A stretch of 64,000 nucleotides of DNA from Kovacikia minuta CCNUW1 (lineage in GTDB: Bacteria; Cyanobacteriota; Cyanobacteriia; Leptolyngbyales; Leptolyngbyaceae): positions 2,046,001 through 2,110,000 of the forward strand of contig NZ_CP083582.1 of assembly GCF_020091585.1 (NCBI RefSeq), given 5' to 3'. The notes beneath the pieces are model-generated. The model ran no database searches and was not told where the DNA came from. It saw only the letters and a program-made list of their open reading frames with translations. Shown here one piece after another: positions 9,077 through 17,557 of the stretch (the first letter of the stretch is position 1; each line of letters opens with the position of its first letter). The position numbers and the translations under genes were made by a program.

Positions 9077-10383
9077 TAATCACTCTCTGGATGCAAGGCT
9101 TCCTCCAGGGCTGGCTCCATTTCCAACTTGGGTTGCTTTCCATCTAACAGGCAACTCACGGTCATATCACCCATGACATTAATGGCAGTCCGGCAACGGT
9201 CAAGAAACCAGTCCACCGTAATCAAAATCGCGATGTATTGCGTTGGTAACCCAACGGCTGTAAACACCAGCGTCATTGTTACCAGACCCGCTTCTGGAAT
9301 TCCAGCTGCACCCACTGAGGCAAAAATAGAGGTAAGCACGACAATCAATTGCTTATCGAGGGAAAGATGCAACCCTAGCACCTGCGCCACAAATAGGGCA
9401 GACATTGCTTCGTATAGGGCAGTGCCATCATTATTAAAATTGCTACCGACTAATGCCCCCAGGGAAGCAGAGGATTCGCGCAACCCAATTTTGTCGAGCA
9501 GTGCCCGGAAGGTAACCGGCATGGTTGCCGTTGAGGATGCCGTGGAAAAGGCGGTTAAAAAGGCATCGGAGCCACCTGCCAGAAATTGGATGGGGCTAAC
9601 CCAGGAACCAAAGGAAACGCGCACCAGGTAGTAGCAGGCTTGTAGAAAAAGGGCGAGTAGCACTGCAACGACAAAGGCACCTAAGGATCTAAACGGGGTA
9701 AAACCTTCCAGGGCGATCGTTTTTGCCACGATGCCAAACACGGCCAGAGGCACCAGAATAATCACCCATTTCAACACCCGGATAACCGCTTCAAAAAAGA
9801 TGGTAATCATCTGCTCAACAGGCAGGTAGTCCGTTCTTCCCTGGGCAACCTGTTCCGATTTCAACGCTCTCAACACAATCCCAAAGGATAGGGCGACAAC
9901 GATGAGCTGAATGACATTGTTATCCACCAGTGGCTTGAAGATCGCCTCTGGCACGCTGTCTTGTAGCAATCCCCAAGGATCAAACTGCTTAGTGACTGCA
10001 TTTTCACCTCCTGGAGGCGCACCAATTTGACCCCAGGTACCTGGTTGTAGAATATTTGCCACTAGCAAGCCAATCAAAATTGCTGCCAATGTATTGGTTA
10101 ACAGCAAAAAAATTAATCTTCGCCCGGATCGACCGGGAATGGATGTGGTTAGAAACGAATGCAATACTGCCAGTAGGATCAATGGCGTTGCCAGGGCACG
10201 TAATGCCTTCAGCACGAGGGTACAGGGAATAGCCAGATCTTTGGCAAACAGTGCATGCTCCGGACTGGGTTGTCCTGCACCTAAAAAGATCCCTAACGCG
10301 ATCGCCAAAATCAGGGCAATCACAATTTGGACGTAAAGCGGAACCCGCTCCCACCAGGGAATGTTGTGTCGATGCTCAGTCAT
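9076..10383 (-). CDS. Dicarboxylate/amino acid:cation symporter
   Basis: A 435-residue membrane carrier of the DAACS (GltP/DctA) family, with about eight membrane segments and two re-entrant hairpins. The serine-rich hairpin is TAFSTASSTATMPVT, and the family's NMDGT motif appears as NFNNDGTALYE. The following IPEAGLVTM hairpin and DWFLDRCRTAINVMGD substrate-binding helix are present. It imports glutamate, aspartate or C4-dicarboxylates with Na+ or H+. It is monocistronic; its stop codon is completed by the 99-bp element downstream. Confidence 0.9.
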   Translation of the reverse strand: MTEHRHNIPWWERVPLYVQIVIALILAIALGIFLGAGQPSPEHALFAKDLAIPCTLVLKALRALATPLILLAVLHSFLTTSIPGRSGRRLIFLLLTNTLAAILIGLLVANILQPGTWGQIGAPPGGENAVTKQFDPWGLLQDSVPEAIFKPLVDNNVIQLIVVALSFGIVLRALKSEQVAQGRTDYLPVEQMITIFFEAVIRVLKWVIILVPLAVFGIVAKTIALEGFTPFRSLGAFVVAVLLALFLQACYYLVRVSFGSWVSPIQFLAGGSDAFLTAFSTASSTATMPVTFRALLDKIGLRESSASLGALVGSNFNNDGTALYEAMSALFVAQVLGLHLSLDKQLIVVLTSIFASVGAAGIPEAGLVTMTLVFTAVGLPTQYIAILITVDWFLDRCRTAINVMGDMTVSCLLDGKQPKLEMEPALEEALHPESD

Positions 10384-10525
10384 GCTTTGCCCTCTGGTGC
10401 TGAATTACCTCCAGCATGCGAGAAGAAGGGCGCATCGTCAATGCAAAGTTTAAGTGAGGAGTGAGGCTGAGGAAGTTTTGAGTTTTAGATGGGGAATGGG
10501 GAGTGGGGAGTGTGCTGGTTCCTGA

Positions 10526-11338
10526 TTAAGCAAAACTGGCGGACATCAACTCGTCACTCATTTCAAAATTGGCGGTAACACTTTGAACATCATCCAGGTC
10601 TTCTAAAGCATCCATCAGCCGAAGCAGGAAGCGTGCCTGGTCCGAATCGCTCACTTCTAAGGTGTTGTTGGGTATCCAGCGCAGTTCGACTCGATTAACG
10701 GTATACCCTTTCTCGTGCAAAGTTTGGTTCAGGGTTTCCAGGTTCGTTGGGTCGGTGAGGGCTTCGGCGATCGCGCCTGCCTCCGTATCCATGACTTCGT
10801 AGGTTTCTGCGCCCCCTTCTAAGAAGGCTTCCAGCAATTCCTCTTCATCCACGGTAGAAGTGGTTTCAGAACGGCGCTTACGTCCGGTCTCTGGAGTCGT
10901 CAGGGAAACTTCCACTACCCCTTTTTGCTCAAACATCCAACCCACACATCCGGTTTCACCCAGATTGCCACCGTTTTTGCTGAACGCTGCCCGCAGGTCT
11001 GCTGCGGTACGGTTGCGGTTATCCGTCAGGGCTTCGATCAGAATGGCGACGCCTCCGGGACCGTAGCCTTCATAACGAATGGCTTCCAGGGCTGCGTTGT
11101 CTGCTCCCAGTTTGCCTGCACCTTTGGCGATCGCCCGATCGATATTGTCATTGGGAATACCCGCCGCTTTTGCCTTTTCAATTGCCGTTCGCAACTGAAA
11201 GTTACCCTCCGGGTCGGGCACCCCACTGCGGGCAGCAACGATAATTTCCCGCGAAATTTTGGTGAAAATCTTGCCCTTGACCGCATCCACCCGTGCTTTC
11301 TGGCGCTTGATATTCGCCCACTTACTATGTCCTGCCAT
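10526..11338 (-). CDS. yebC: YebC/PmpR (TACO1) family protein
   Basis: A 270-residue member of the YebC family, recognised from [30 protein letters not shown]-type helix ([14 protein letters not shown]) and [19 protein letters not shown]. Members act as transcriptional regulators or, as shown recently for some, help ribosomes through proline stretches. It is about 20 residues longer than usual because of a polar insert ([16 protein letters not shown]) in the middle domain. It stands alone; heptad repeats lie just downstream at 10494-10514. Confidence 0.92.
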   Translation of the reverse strand: MAGHSKWANIKRQKARVDAVKGKIFTKISREIIVAARSGVPDPEGNFQLRTAIEKAKAAGIPNDNIDRAIAKGAGKLGADNAALEAIRYEGYGPGGVAILIEALTDNRNRTAADLRAAFSKNGGNLGETGCVGWMFEQKGVVEVSLTTPETGRKRRSETTSTVDEEELLEAFLEGGAETYEVMDTEAGAIAEALTDPTNLETLNQTLHEKGYTVNRVELRWIPNNTLEVSDSDQARFLLRLMDALEDLDDVQSVTANFEMSDELMSASFA

Positions 11339-11450
11339 ATCTCAACTGCGATCGCTCAAACCAATTCATTAATAGCAGGTGTGTTCAGTGAAGGTAAATA
11401 CCTTTGGTATCACTACTCAGATCTTCAAACCGTCTATCAAAACGTAATTG

Positions 11451-11678
11451 TCAGACTGCTTTATCTCGCGGCTCAGAAGAATTGTTGCGAAAGCGTGCAG
11501 TAAACTCAGGATATTTTTCTAAATCCTCCACCGAGTCTACTGGAGGCATTTCGATCCAATTTCCTTCTTGATGCAACTTGTCTATGTAGGCATAAAACGC
11601 CTCCTGGTCGTCACGATGAGCGAGAACATAACGATGTAACTCCTTTTGATCCATCGCTTGAAAGTTGGGCTGACTCAT
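11451..11678 (-). CDS. DUF6887 family protein
   Basis: Seventy-five residues, with the family's signature PNFQAMDQKELHRYVLAHRDD, split here as PNFQAMDQKELHRYV and AHRDDQEAFYAYIDKL, then MPPVDSVEDLEKYPEF. The ATG overlaps the stop codon of an upstream DUF6888 reading frame (ATGA), the usual order of this two-gene cyanobacterial module. Function is not known; the small size, overlap and variable presence resemble a toxin-antitoxin pair, which is only inference. Confidence 0.75.
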   Translation of the reverse strand: MSQPNFQAMDQKELHRYVLAHRDDQEAFYAYIDKLHQEGNWIEMPPVDSVEDLEKYPEFTARFRNNSSEPRDKAV

Positions 11679-11850
11679 CCAATGTACCTCCAGTTCCCGT
11701 TTGGATATATCTCTATGATGTTTTCTTCACCTGCAAGAAAAAATATATTCCCTGTCCGCTCGTCCATACGAACAATATTTACGGATAGGTAAAGCCTGGT
11801 GAACCAGCAACACAACACGTAGCATCGAGTTTTTGTTCTGCTGTAGGTAT
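11675..11850 (-). pseudogene. DUF6888 family remnant, frameshifted
   Basis: On the minus strand a frame ends at 11675 with VRMDERTGNIFFLAGEE followed by IIEIYPNGNWRYIG and a TGA that overlaps the DUF6887 start. This is the DUF6888 core. Upstream the expected N-terminus (PTAEQKLDATCCV) is in another frame, and no start codon opens the core frame. So the gene is frameshifted or truncated near 11790. It shows the pair was once an operon. Confidence 0.6.
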
Positions 11851-11941
11851 AATTTGACTCCTCAACTTTTTGTAAACAGATTGTAATATTACTTGAAATT
11901 TTGCAGCTTAACTCACATCTTGCACCATTCTCAACAAGGGT

Positions 11942-12012
11942 AGAGAAACCGGGTTTCTAAACCAAATATCAAGGGTTTCACGCATTGATTCTCGCAAGAA
12001 ACCCGGTTTCTG
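11942..12012. repeat. Hairpin element with AGAAACC arms, copy 3
   Basis: Arms AGAAACCGGGTTTCT and AGAAACCCGGTTTCT, about 40 bp apart, lie in the 490-bp spacer 11679-12169. The sequence between the arms differs from that of the 99-bp copies, so only the palindromic arms are shared. Apart from this and the DUF6888 remnant the spacer shows nothing coding that I trust. Confidence 0.65.
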
Positions 12013-12169
12013 AGACTGCTGCCCCGGAGTGTGTTTCTTAGGAGTTAACGTTCTCCTATCATCCGTTGCAAGAACCTTTAACGTCCAACAGTTGAACTCT
12101 CGGCGATCGAATGTATTAAGGTCGTTATTCGGCTTTTGCCATAAATTAAGTAAAGAAGTATTGAGGTGG

Positions 12170-12580
12170 CTATCCCTGTTCGTAGCGGATTTGGAACCGA
12201 TCAATGGCAGAGTAGCGTTCTTCGTTGTACCGTCTATCGACATATAAACCGTCTCGCTTCTGAATGAACGAGAGTAACACAGGACAAGCAAAGTGTTGAA
12301 TTTCGATCGCTTCATGCTTCGTTCTGATGCCAGGAGTAATTTCTGTCCAGTCACTCTTCCAAACTGCCTCAACAACCTGCCCTAAATTGTTCACAACTTC
12401 CTCAACTGAAAGGATAGACAATTCGCCCCCTTCATGGAATTGAGATGCGTAATATTTCGATCCCAATTGGAGGGTAATGCTGGTTGCTACGATTTCTTGT
12501 TGAGGTTGTTGTCCGTGGTTGGGTGCTGGTCTTGAAATCCGTGTCATGGCTAAACTGAATTTTGAATAAGTGCTTTGCAT
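12170..12580 (-). CDS. Hypothetical protein
   Basis: Up to 136 residues. The start at 12580 or the internal Met at 12547 (MTRISRPAPN) are both possible; neither has a strong binding site. Soluble, mixed alpha/beta, with TSITLQLGSKYYASQFH, SVEEVVNNLGQVVEAVWKSD and ALYVDRRY-like DGLYVDRRYNEERY. Not recognised. It diverges from the next gene across about 30 bp (or 60 with the shorter start), so the two share a control region. Confidence 0.55.
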   Translation of the reverse strand: MQSTYSKFSLAMTRISRPAPNHGQQPQQEIVATSITLQLGSKYYASQFHEGGELSILSVEEVVNNLGQVVEAVWKSDWTEITPGIRTKHEAIEIQHFACPVLLSFIQKRDGLYVDRRYNEERYSAIDRFQIRYEQG

Positions 12581-12609
12581 GAAAATAAAATTCTAAAGGT
12601 TGTAGGAAT

Positions 12610-13089
12610 ATGAATGATCGTCAAGTAGCACTAGAGAAGCGCAACCGATTAATTGCCAAGATCATGCCCCAATATGATATGGTTTCCGATTTTGCGGTAT
12701 TACCAGTTGTACCGTTGGATGATTTCTTTGATGGTAATTGGGATGAATGGTCTTTTGCTAACCGTAGGGCTGGACATGATATTCCTCCCTTACAGGAGTG
12801 CTATCAGATTCTAGCTAAGATCCGCGATCGTCCAGATGTACAAGATGTTTTGATTGCCATTCATGAAAGTCCTGAAGCAGACGAGCCTCTCGATGATGAG
12901 ATTTGGCCAGATAGCGACACAGTTTACGTCCTAGCTTCATTTACTGAAGACGAATTTGTTCAAATGACAAAACAGCTAGTCCCCGATGACGCTTATTTAG
13001 GAACGTGGTCATGCCGTACTGGGATCAAGCCACCACTAGCACCTGAACTTAAACCTGGGCATCATGTCTTTGTTCTTTGGTGGGACTAA
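12610..13089 (+). CDS. Hypothetical acidic protein
   Basis: 159 residues, strongly acidic, soluble. The N-terminus (MNDRQVALEKRNRLIAKIM) is helical, followed by VVPLDDFFDGNWDEWSF and a C-terminal half ending HHVFVLWWD. No family recognised. The arrangement resembles small immunity or SUKH-like proteins in length and acidity, but no defining motif is visible, so this is not claimed. Divergent from the 12170-12580 gene. Confidence 0.65.
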   Translation: MNDRQVALEKRNRLIAKIMPQYDMVSDFAVLPVVPLDDFFDGNWDEWSFANRRAGHDIPPLQECYQILAKIRDRPDVQDVLIAIHESPEADEPLDDEIWPDSDTVYVLASFTEDEFVQMTKQLVPDDAYLGTWSCRTGIKPPLAPELKPGHHVFVLWWD

Positions 13090-13166
13090 TTCAACCGCCA
13101 CCGCTCAACCTTGTATTAACCCGGCAGCTTTTGTTCCTACATATTTTGGAATTGCGCCATGATTGC

Positions 13167-13248
13167 GTAGGGTGCTGTTAGGCATCGCCGTAACGCACCG
13201 AGGCGTGGGTTAGCGGTGCGTTACGGCGATGCCCTAACAGCACCCTAC
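13167..13248. repeat. Long intergenic hairpin, REP-like
   Basis: GTAGGGTGCTGTTAGG-type left arm (13167 on) pairs with the right arm ending CACCCTAC at 13248; the inner stem GGCATCGCCGTAACGCACC is matched almost fully, with a loop near GAGGCGTGGGTTAGC. The sequence type (GGTGCGTTACGGCGATGCC) is widespread in cyanobacterial spacers. It lies between two genes that converge here, so it could also act as a two-way terminator. Confidence 0.75.
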
Positions 13249-13304
13249 AGCTCATGCTAGATCAAATATTGCCAGGTTAATAGCTAAAAAGCAGATGCCA
13301 GATT

Positions 13305-14942
13305 CTATAGGGGAGCGAGCTGTTTAGTGGATTCCCCAAACTGGTCGGTAGCAGTGGCTAAATGCTTAATCAGGGTCGCTTGCGGCAACGGGCCTTGCAA
13401 ATGGTTCCAGGGAAGTACCTGACCGGGTTGCCAATCTGCGTGGACGTAATATTCCAGGTCGGGAAGTTTGCCGCGCAACTCTTTAAATGCCCGTCGGTAG
13501 CTACCGAGGGAGTCGCCGTAATGGCGGGTCAATTCGAGGAGCTGGGAGAGGCGACGATCGCCTCGCGAAATTAACGCCTGAATTACTGACCAGCTATAGC
13601 TTTCGGGACGAAAATCAATCCCTTGTGGGCGCAATTTCTTTTGCAAAAATTGGAGTCGTTTTTCTGCCTGGGGCTTAACGCCAAACCACTGGAATGGTGT
13701 GTGGGATTTTGGGACAAAGGTGCTGCATCCAAAGGACAACCGCAGACCGGGAGCCGCTTTTTTGATGTCCTGCAACATGCGGATGGTTTGCTCCAGATCG
13801 TCTGGTTCCTCACCGGGAACCCCCACCATGCCATAAAGCTTGAGGTTACTCAGTCCGCCTGCTTTTGCATGAATGGCTGCTTGAATAATTTCATCATTGG
13901 TTAGCTTTTTGTTAATAATTTGGCGCAATCGATCGGACCCGCTTTCAACGGCGATCGTAATTGAGCGGGTGTCGTGTTTCACCAGCGTTTGCGCCAGTTT
14001 GGGCGTGACAGTATTGGTTCGGACGGAGGCAATACTGAGGCGCACATGGTCGTATGCGGGGCGGTTCAGGTAGTTTAATAAATCCTCAAACTCCGGGTGT
14101 TGGGTTACAGAAGCTCCCAGTAAACCCAGACGATCGGTGAATTGCAATCCCCGATCGATCGCGGGAATCAGGGACTCTTCCAGGCTGGCAACCCGAAACG
14201 GTAGTGTCAGGTAACTGGCGAGGCAAAAGCGGCACATTTCTGGGCAACTGCGCACCACTTCTACCATGTAAATATTTTCCCAGGCGGCTTGTGGCGTCAC
14301 TACTGTCGAAGCGGAAAGGGTGTTTCCCCGGTAGGTCTGCTTCTCAATCCGCTCAGGAATGGCAGAGTCGATCGGTTGAATTGATTGTACGGAACTATCC
14401 GCACTGCTGTAGGTCACCTCATACAGGCTGGGAATGTAGATTCCGGGAACCGTTGCCAGATGGCGCAATTGGTTTTGGCGATCGCTCCCCCGGATTTCCT
14501 GGTAGGCATGGATAAATTCATTCAGCAGTAATTCCCCATCTCCCAGCAAGATGACATCAAAGAAGTCAGCAAACGGTTCGGGGTTTGCGGTCAGAACGGG
14601 ACCACCCCCAAAAACGAGAGAATGGTGGTCGGTGCGATCGCTGGCTCTCAGCGGAATTTCAAGTGATTCCAGCAAGCTTAAGATGTTGACATAATCTAAT
14701 TCCCAGGAAAGGGAAAATCCGACCAGCTCAGGGCTGGAAGGCAATGGCTCCTGAGCATCGGTAAACAACCGACTGACCTGCAAATCTTGACGGGCTGCCA
14801 GCGTTGCCCAGACAATCTGGTAACCCAGGCTGGTAATTCCCACACTGTACTCGTTGGGAAAGGCAAAGATGACGGGAACCGCGCCCGTTGCGGGAACCGC
14901 TGGATTAAACAGAAGGTGCTCAGCGAGGAAGGGAGAAGGCAT
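13305..14942 (-). CDS. B12-binding-type radical SAM protein (TIGR03960-like)
   Basis: A 545-residue protein. The N-terminal part (VIFAFPNEYSVGITSLGYQ ... LVFGGGPVLTANPEPFADF) is the B12-binding-like Rossmann domain of the YgiQ/TIGR03960-type family. The radical SAM core follows, with the 4Fe-4S cysteines in CPEMCRFC (233, 237, 240). Then come VESGSDRLRQIINK and GMVGVPGEEPDDLEQT, typical of the barrel. It likely catalyses a radical modification of RNA, protein or a cofactor; the substrate is unknown. Complete and monocistronic. Confidence 0.85.
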   Translation of the reverse strand: MPSPFLAEHLLFNPAVPATGAVPVIFAFPNEYSVGITSLGYQIVWATLAARQDLQVSRLFTDAQEPLPSSPELVGFSLSWELDYVNILSLLESLEIPLRASDRTDHHSLVFGGGPVLTANPEPFADFFDVILLGDGELLLNEFIHAYQEIRGSDRQNQLRHLATVPGIYIPSLYEVTYSSADSSVQSIQPIDSAIPERIEKQTYRGNTLSASTVVTPQAAWENIYMVEVVRSCPEMCRFCLASYLTLPFRVASLEESLIPAIDRGLQFTDRLGLLGASVTQHPEFEDLLNYLNRPAYDHVRLSIASVRTNTVTPKLAQTLVKHDTRSITIAVESGSDRLRQIINKKLTNDEIIQAAIHAKAGGLSNLKLYGMVGVPGEEPDDLEQTIRMLQDIKKAAPGLRLSFGCSTFVPKSHTPFQWFGVKPQAEKRLQFLQKKLRPQGIDFRPESYSWSVIQALISRGDRRLSQLLELTRHYGDSLGSYRRAFKELRGKLPDLEYYVHADWQPGQVLPWNHLQGPLPQATLIKHLATATDQFGESTKQLAPL

Positions 14943-14987
14943 GCAGTAGGAGGCAGGTGGTAGGTGGTGGGTTGTAGGGGACAGTGG

Positions 14988-15245
14988 CTAGACTTCGGTT
15001 AACCCCAGCCTACGCCGCATTTCTGTGCTGGAGATTCCACCTTGAGTACGTCGTCGCGATCGCTCAATCAACTCAATAAATTTAGGATTACTGCTCAGCG
15101 ACAGGGTTTCAAGATCAACATTTTCCAGAGCAACCAGAGCGGCGATCGGTTGCCCATTACTGGTAATAATGACTGGCTCTTCGGAAAGATCAGAAGTGTA
15201 TTCAGCCAGTGTTGAGTTTGCCTCTGCGATTTCAACAATTTTCAT
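14988..15245 (-). CDS. Type II antitoxin, Phd/YefM family
   Basis: 85 residues. The N-terminal Phd/YefM fold is clear: MKIVEIAEANSTLAEYTSDL, then EPVIITSNGQPIAALVALE. The C-terminal half (RRRTQGGISSTEMRRRLG) would wrap the toxin. It overlaps the upstream toxin gene by 4 bp (ATGA), so the toxin is first in the operon, the reverse of the usual order. Confidence 0.85.
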   Translation of the reverse strand: MKIVEIAEANSTLAEYTSDLSEEPVIITSNGQPIAALVALENVDLETLSLSSNPKFIELIERSRRRTQGGISSTEMRRRLGLTEV

Positions 15246-15541
15246 AAATCGTAAATCTCCCCTGCAATGCGCACTTTATTCCTTTCCTTAATTCCAACTG
15301 CGTTAATGTACACCAGTTGTTCTGGCTCCTCCTCTACATCATAGTAAACTCGCAAATCTCCTATCCGAAGTTCCCATAGCGAAAGTAGATTAGGACGCAT
15401 CGGTTTGCGATTTTTCGTCTCGATAGTTGGCTGATACATGAGCTGTTCATCGACAGCATTCAGTATAATCGCCTGCTGCCGCACTGTCAGAAAGGTTAGA
15501 TGCTCCTCGGCATCAAATGAGTACTCGATGCGATAAACCAT
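15242..15541 (-). CDS. Type II toxin, RelE/ParE family
   Basis: 99 residues with the RelE/ParE fold: YRIEYSFDAEEHLTFL at the start, RPNLLSLWELRIGDLRVYYDV in the middle and VRIAGEIYDL at the end. Members cut mRNA at the ribosome or poison gyrase; which cannot be told. Its stop overlaps the antitoxin start by 4 bp. Confidence 0.85.
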   Translation of the reverse strand: MVYRIEYSFDAEEHLTFLTVRQQAIILNAVDEQLMYQPTIETKNRKPMRPNLLSLWELRIGDLRVYYDVEEEPEQLVYINAVGIKERNKVRIAGEIYDL

Positions 15542-15774
15542 TTATGAATATCTGAGATTCCTTTCAGCAGTCGCTTACGAGTATCCTCTTCTTTGACGTG
15601 TAGCAAGCCAATGAATATTTAGCTAACCTCCCATGCCCTGAACAACCCTCAAATATGAAAAGCTGTTCCTTCTGCCCTCTGCCCTCTGCCTTCTGCCTTT
15701 TTCTAGCGAGCGATCGCCTGACTTAACTGTTTCAAGGTACTGGCAACAGTGTACAAATCGTTCTGACGACGGTA

Positions 15775-16898
15775 AGTAGCTAGGTGCAATTAAATATAAA
15801 ACGCTCCAGTGCATAATCACCTGCTTGGCTACGAGCTGTCATTCCATTCATGACAGCCATTGCTAAATCGTACTCGTTATCAAACATCTGTCCTGCAATC
15901 TCATGACATTTCAGTTGATGCCACTGGGTTTCAATCGGATTCATCTCTGAACAGTAGGGCGGCAAAAAGAAAAAGAATAATCCTTGCTCCTGCCACCGTG
16001 ACCACTGTTGCCGCACCAGTTGACTGGTATGGAGAGAGCCATTATCCTGCACCACTACTGTGATGCGACCTGTTTGTGCCAAGGTTTGAGCGGCTTTGTC
16101 TGCCATCCAATCCATCACCTTAATGTAGCTTTTGCCCTTGAATCCGCCTTGCACTAAGGCATACTCAAACCGCTCTCCCGGTTGCCACAGACCCAAAATG
16201 CTAATCCGGTTGCCATAGCGCTTGAGTGTTTGTTCCATCCGTTTTTGTACGCCCACCCGACTATAGCCTGTAGCTGACTGGGCTCCAGAGGCAGAACCCT
16301 GCTTCATCGAGATACTTGAGTTCAATGTGCCCCGCTTGTGCGGCTAGCTCTAAGGTCTCTAAGTCTGCCTGCTTGCGCGCCTTTTGCAGGGGGTCTTGTT
16401 TTTTACGATGACTCTGTCGGGTGCGTTTCCATCGGTAGTTTTTTTTTTGAGGAGTCGGCGGAGTCGGTCACTACTTAAATCGACGGAGCGCTCTTGTTTC
16501 AGCTTTTTGGCTAATTGCAAACTGTTGTAGGTTCGGGGTTCGTGCTCCAAACACTCTGTCAGATAGTCCAAGTCTGAGGCGTGCCACTTTGGTTTTGCAC
16601 CCCGTCCTGGAGCTTCCCAGAGTCCACCTAAACCCTTTTCTTCCCAGCGTCGCAGCGTCGCTCTGACCGTATGAGGATGGCACTCGAACACGTCCGCAAT
16701 CGCTGGCACGTTCCATCCCTGAGCGTTCAGCCGCAACATGTGGGCGCGGTCACGAGTGCGCTGGGGCAGGTTCTGAGCCAGTCGCAGTTCTGTTAAGGTT
16801 CGGTCTTCCTCAGCGGTCAAATGAATGCGTAAAGGGGCGGGCATGATAGGCGATTTTAGCCGAACGCTTTATCTTACACTTAATTTCACCCTCCTACT
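15775..16898 (-). mobile_element. IS630-family element, TA target duplication
   Basis: The 1124-bp element lies between two TA dinucleotides (15773-15774, 16899-16900), the IS630 target signature. The ends AGTAGCTAGGTGCAATTAA and, inverted, AGTAGGAGGGTGAAATTAA match in 16 of 19. The host gene's reading frame is restored exactly by deleting the element and one TA, which confirms the borders. Confidence 0.9.
15780..16844 (-). pseudogene. IS630 transposase, A10 slip site plus a second frameshift
   Basis: The first half (16844 to 16359) has the helix-turn-helix region MLRLNAQGWNVPAIADVF and a second DNA-binding part. At an A10 run (16439-16448 on the plus strand) a -1 slip is needed to continue as KKKNYRWKRTRQSHR and KYLDEAGFCLWSP. 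That is a typical programmed frameshift for this family. A further extra base near 16269 moves the frame back, giving GYSRVGVQKRME, then the DDE residues in VQDNGSLHTS and NPIETQWHQLK, ending at 15780. The A10 slip may be normal; the second shift should inactivate the enzyme unless it is a sequence error. Confidence 0.8.
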
Positions 16899-17521
16899 TA
16901 CAGACTGGATAAATCGGAGAAGGCATACTGTTTGGCGGGCTGTACCAGTTTGGCAAACAGAAATTCTGTGCCATTCGTCATAAAACTGAAAGCAGGCTGA
17001 TCGGGATGGGGTGTTGCTGCCATGTACGCGATCGCTTGAGCAATTGCATTTTTAAGCGAAAAGCCTGCTTCTTTAGACTCAACGACCAGCACCCAGAACT
17101 GCTTTTGCAGCACCAGAATGTCAATTCGTCCGCGAACGATTTTGCCTTCGTCTTCCAACGCAAGCTGGACAACAGCTTCTGTTTTTAGATGAAAGGGCGC
17201 ACGATAAAACCCAGCCATTGCAAGTAGGGGCGATAATACAACTAATTTGACCGCCTCCTCGCTCATCGGATATGCGTTGAGATAGAGAAAGTTAGCTTTG
17301 ATCTCATCCAGCGATCGTTTCTCTGCTTCGGTTAATTCCGGTAAATCCTGCCACCATTCAATAAAGAAATTCTCATCCTTAGTTTCATGCAGCCCAAACT
17401 TCACTTTGACCTCATGAAGCGTCAGATCACTCGCTTGAACGGTTTGAACCATAACCCCTCTTCACTCTAGCTTTAGTCTATCTCTCGACCAGCAGAGCGT
17501 GGTATCGATTCAACTATTCAA

Positions 17522-17551
17522 CTCCCCGACTTTTTTGAAAAAGTCGGGGAG
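17522..17551. terminator. Hairpin terminator after gcvP
   Basis: CTCCCCGACTTTTT (17522-17535) pairs perfectly with AAAAAGTCGGGGAG (17538-17551), a 14-bp stem with a 2-base loop, 6 bp past the gcvP stop. The A/T tract lies in the stem rather than after it, so it may work in both directions. Related hairpins occur at 32504-32571 and 50065-50098. Confidence 0.7.
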
Positions 17552-17557
17552 CTTGGG

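Larger units (their letters stand above)
15714..17452 (-). pseudogene. HsdR_N-like restriction nuclease-domain gene split by IS630
   Basis: The N-terminal part (17452 to 16898) shows the type-I-restriction R-subunit N-terminal nuclease fold: LVVLSPLLAMAGFY, then GRIDILVLQKQFWVLVVESKEAGFS, the D...ESK of a PD-(D/E)XK centre, and AIAQAIAYMA. It ends abruptly at SDLSSL plus a TAA made by the IS630 junction. The missing tail is on the far side of the element at 15774 down to 15714: RRQNDLYTVASTLKQLSQAIAR then TAG (given here as RRQNDLYTVASTL and KQLSQAIAR). Removing the element and one TA joins CTG-TAC-CGT in frame. Stand-alone relatives of about 200 residues are common in cyanobacteria; their role is unknown. 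Confidence 0.85.

Noticed and set aside
11908-12375. 155-codon frame on the minus strand
   Set aside because: It overlaps the 12170-12580 gene in another frame and runs through the hairpin repeat.
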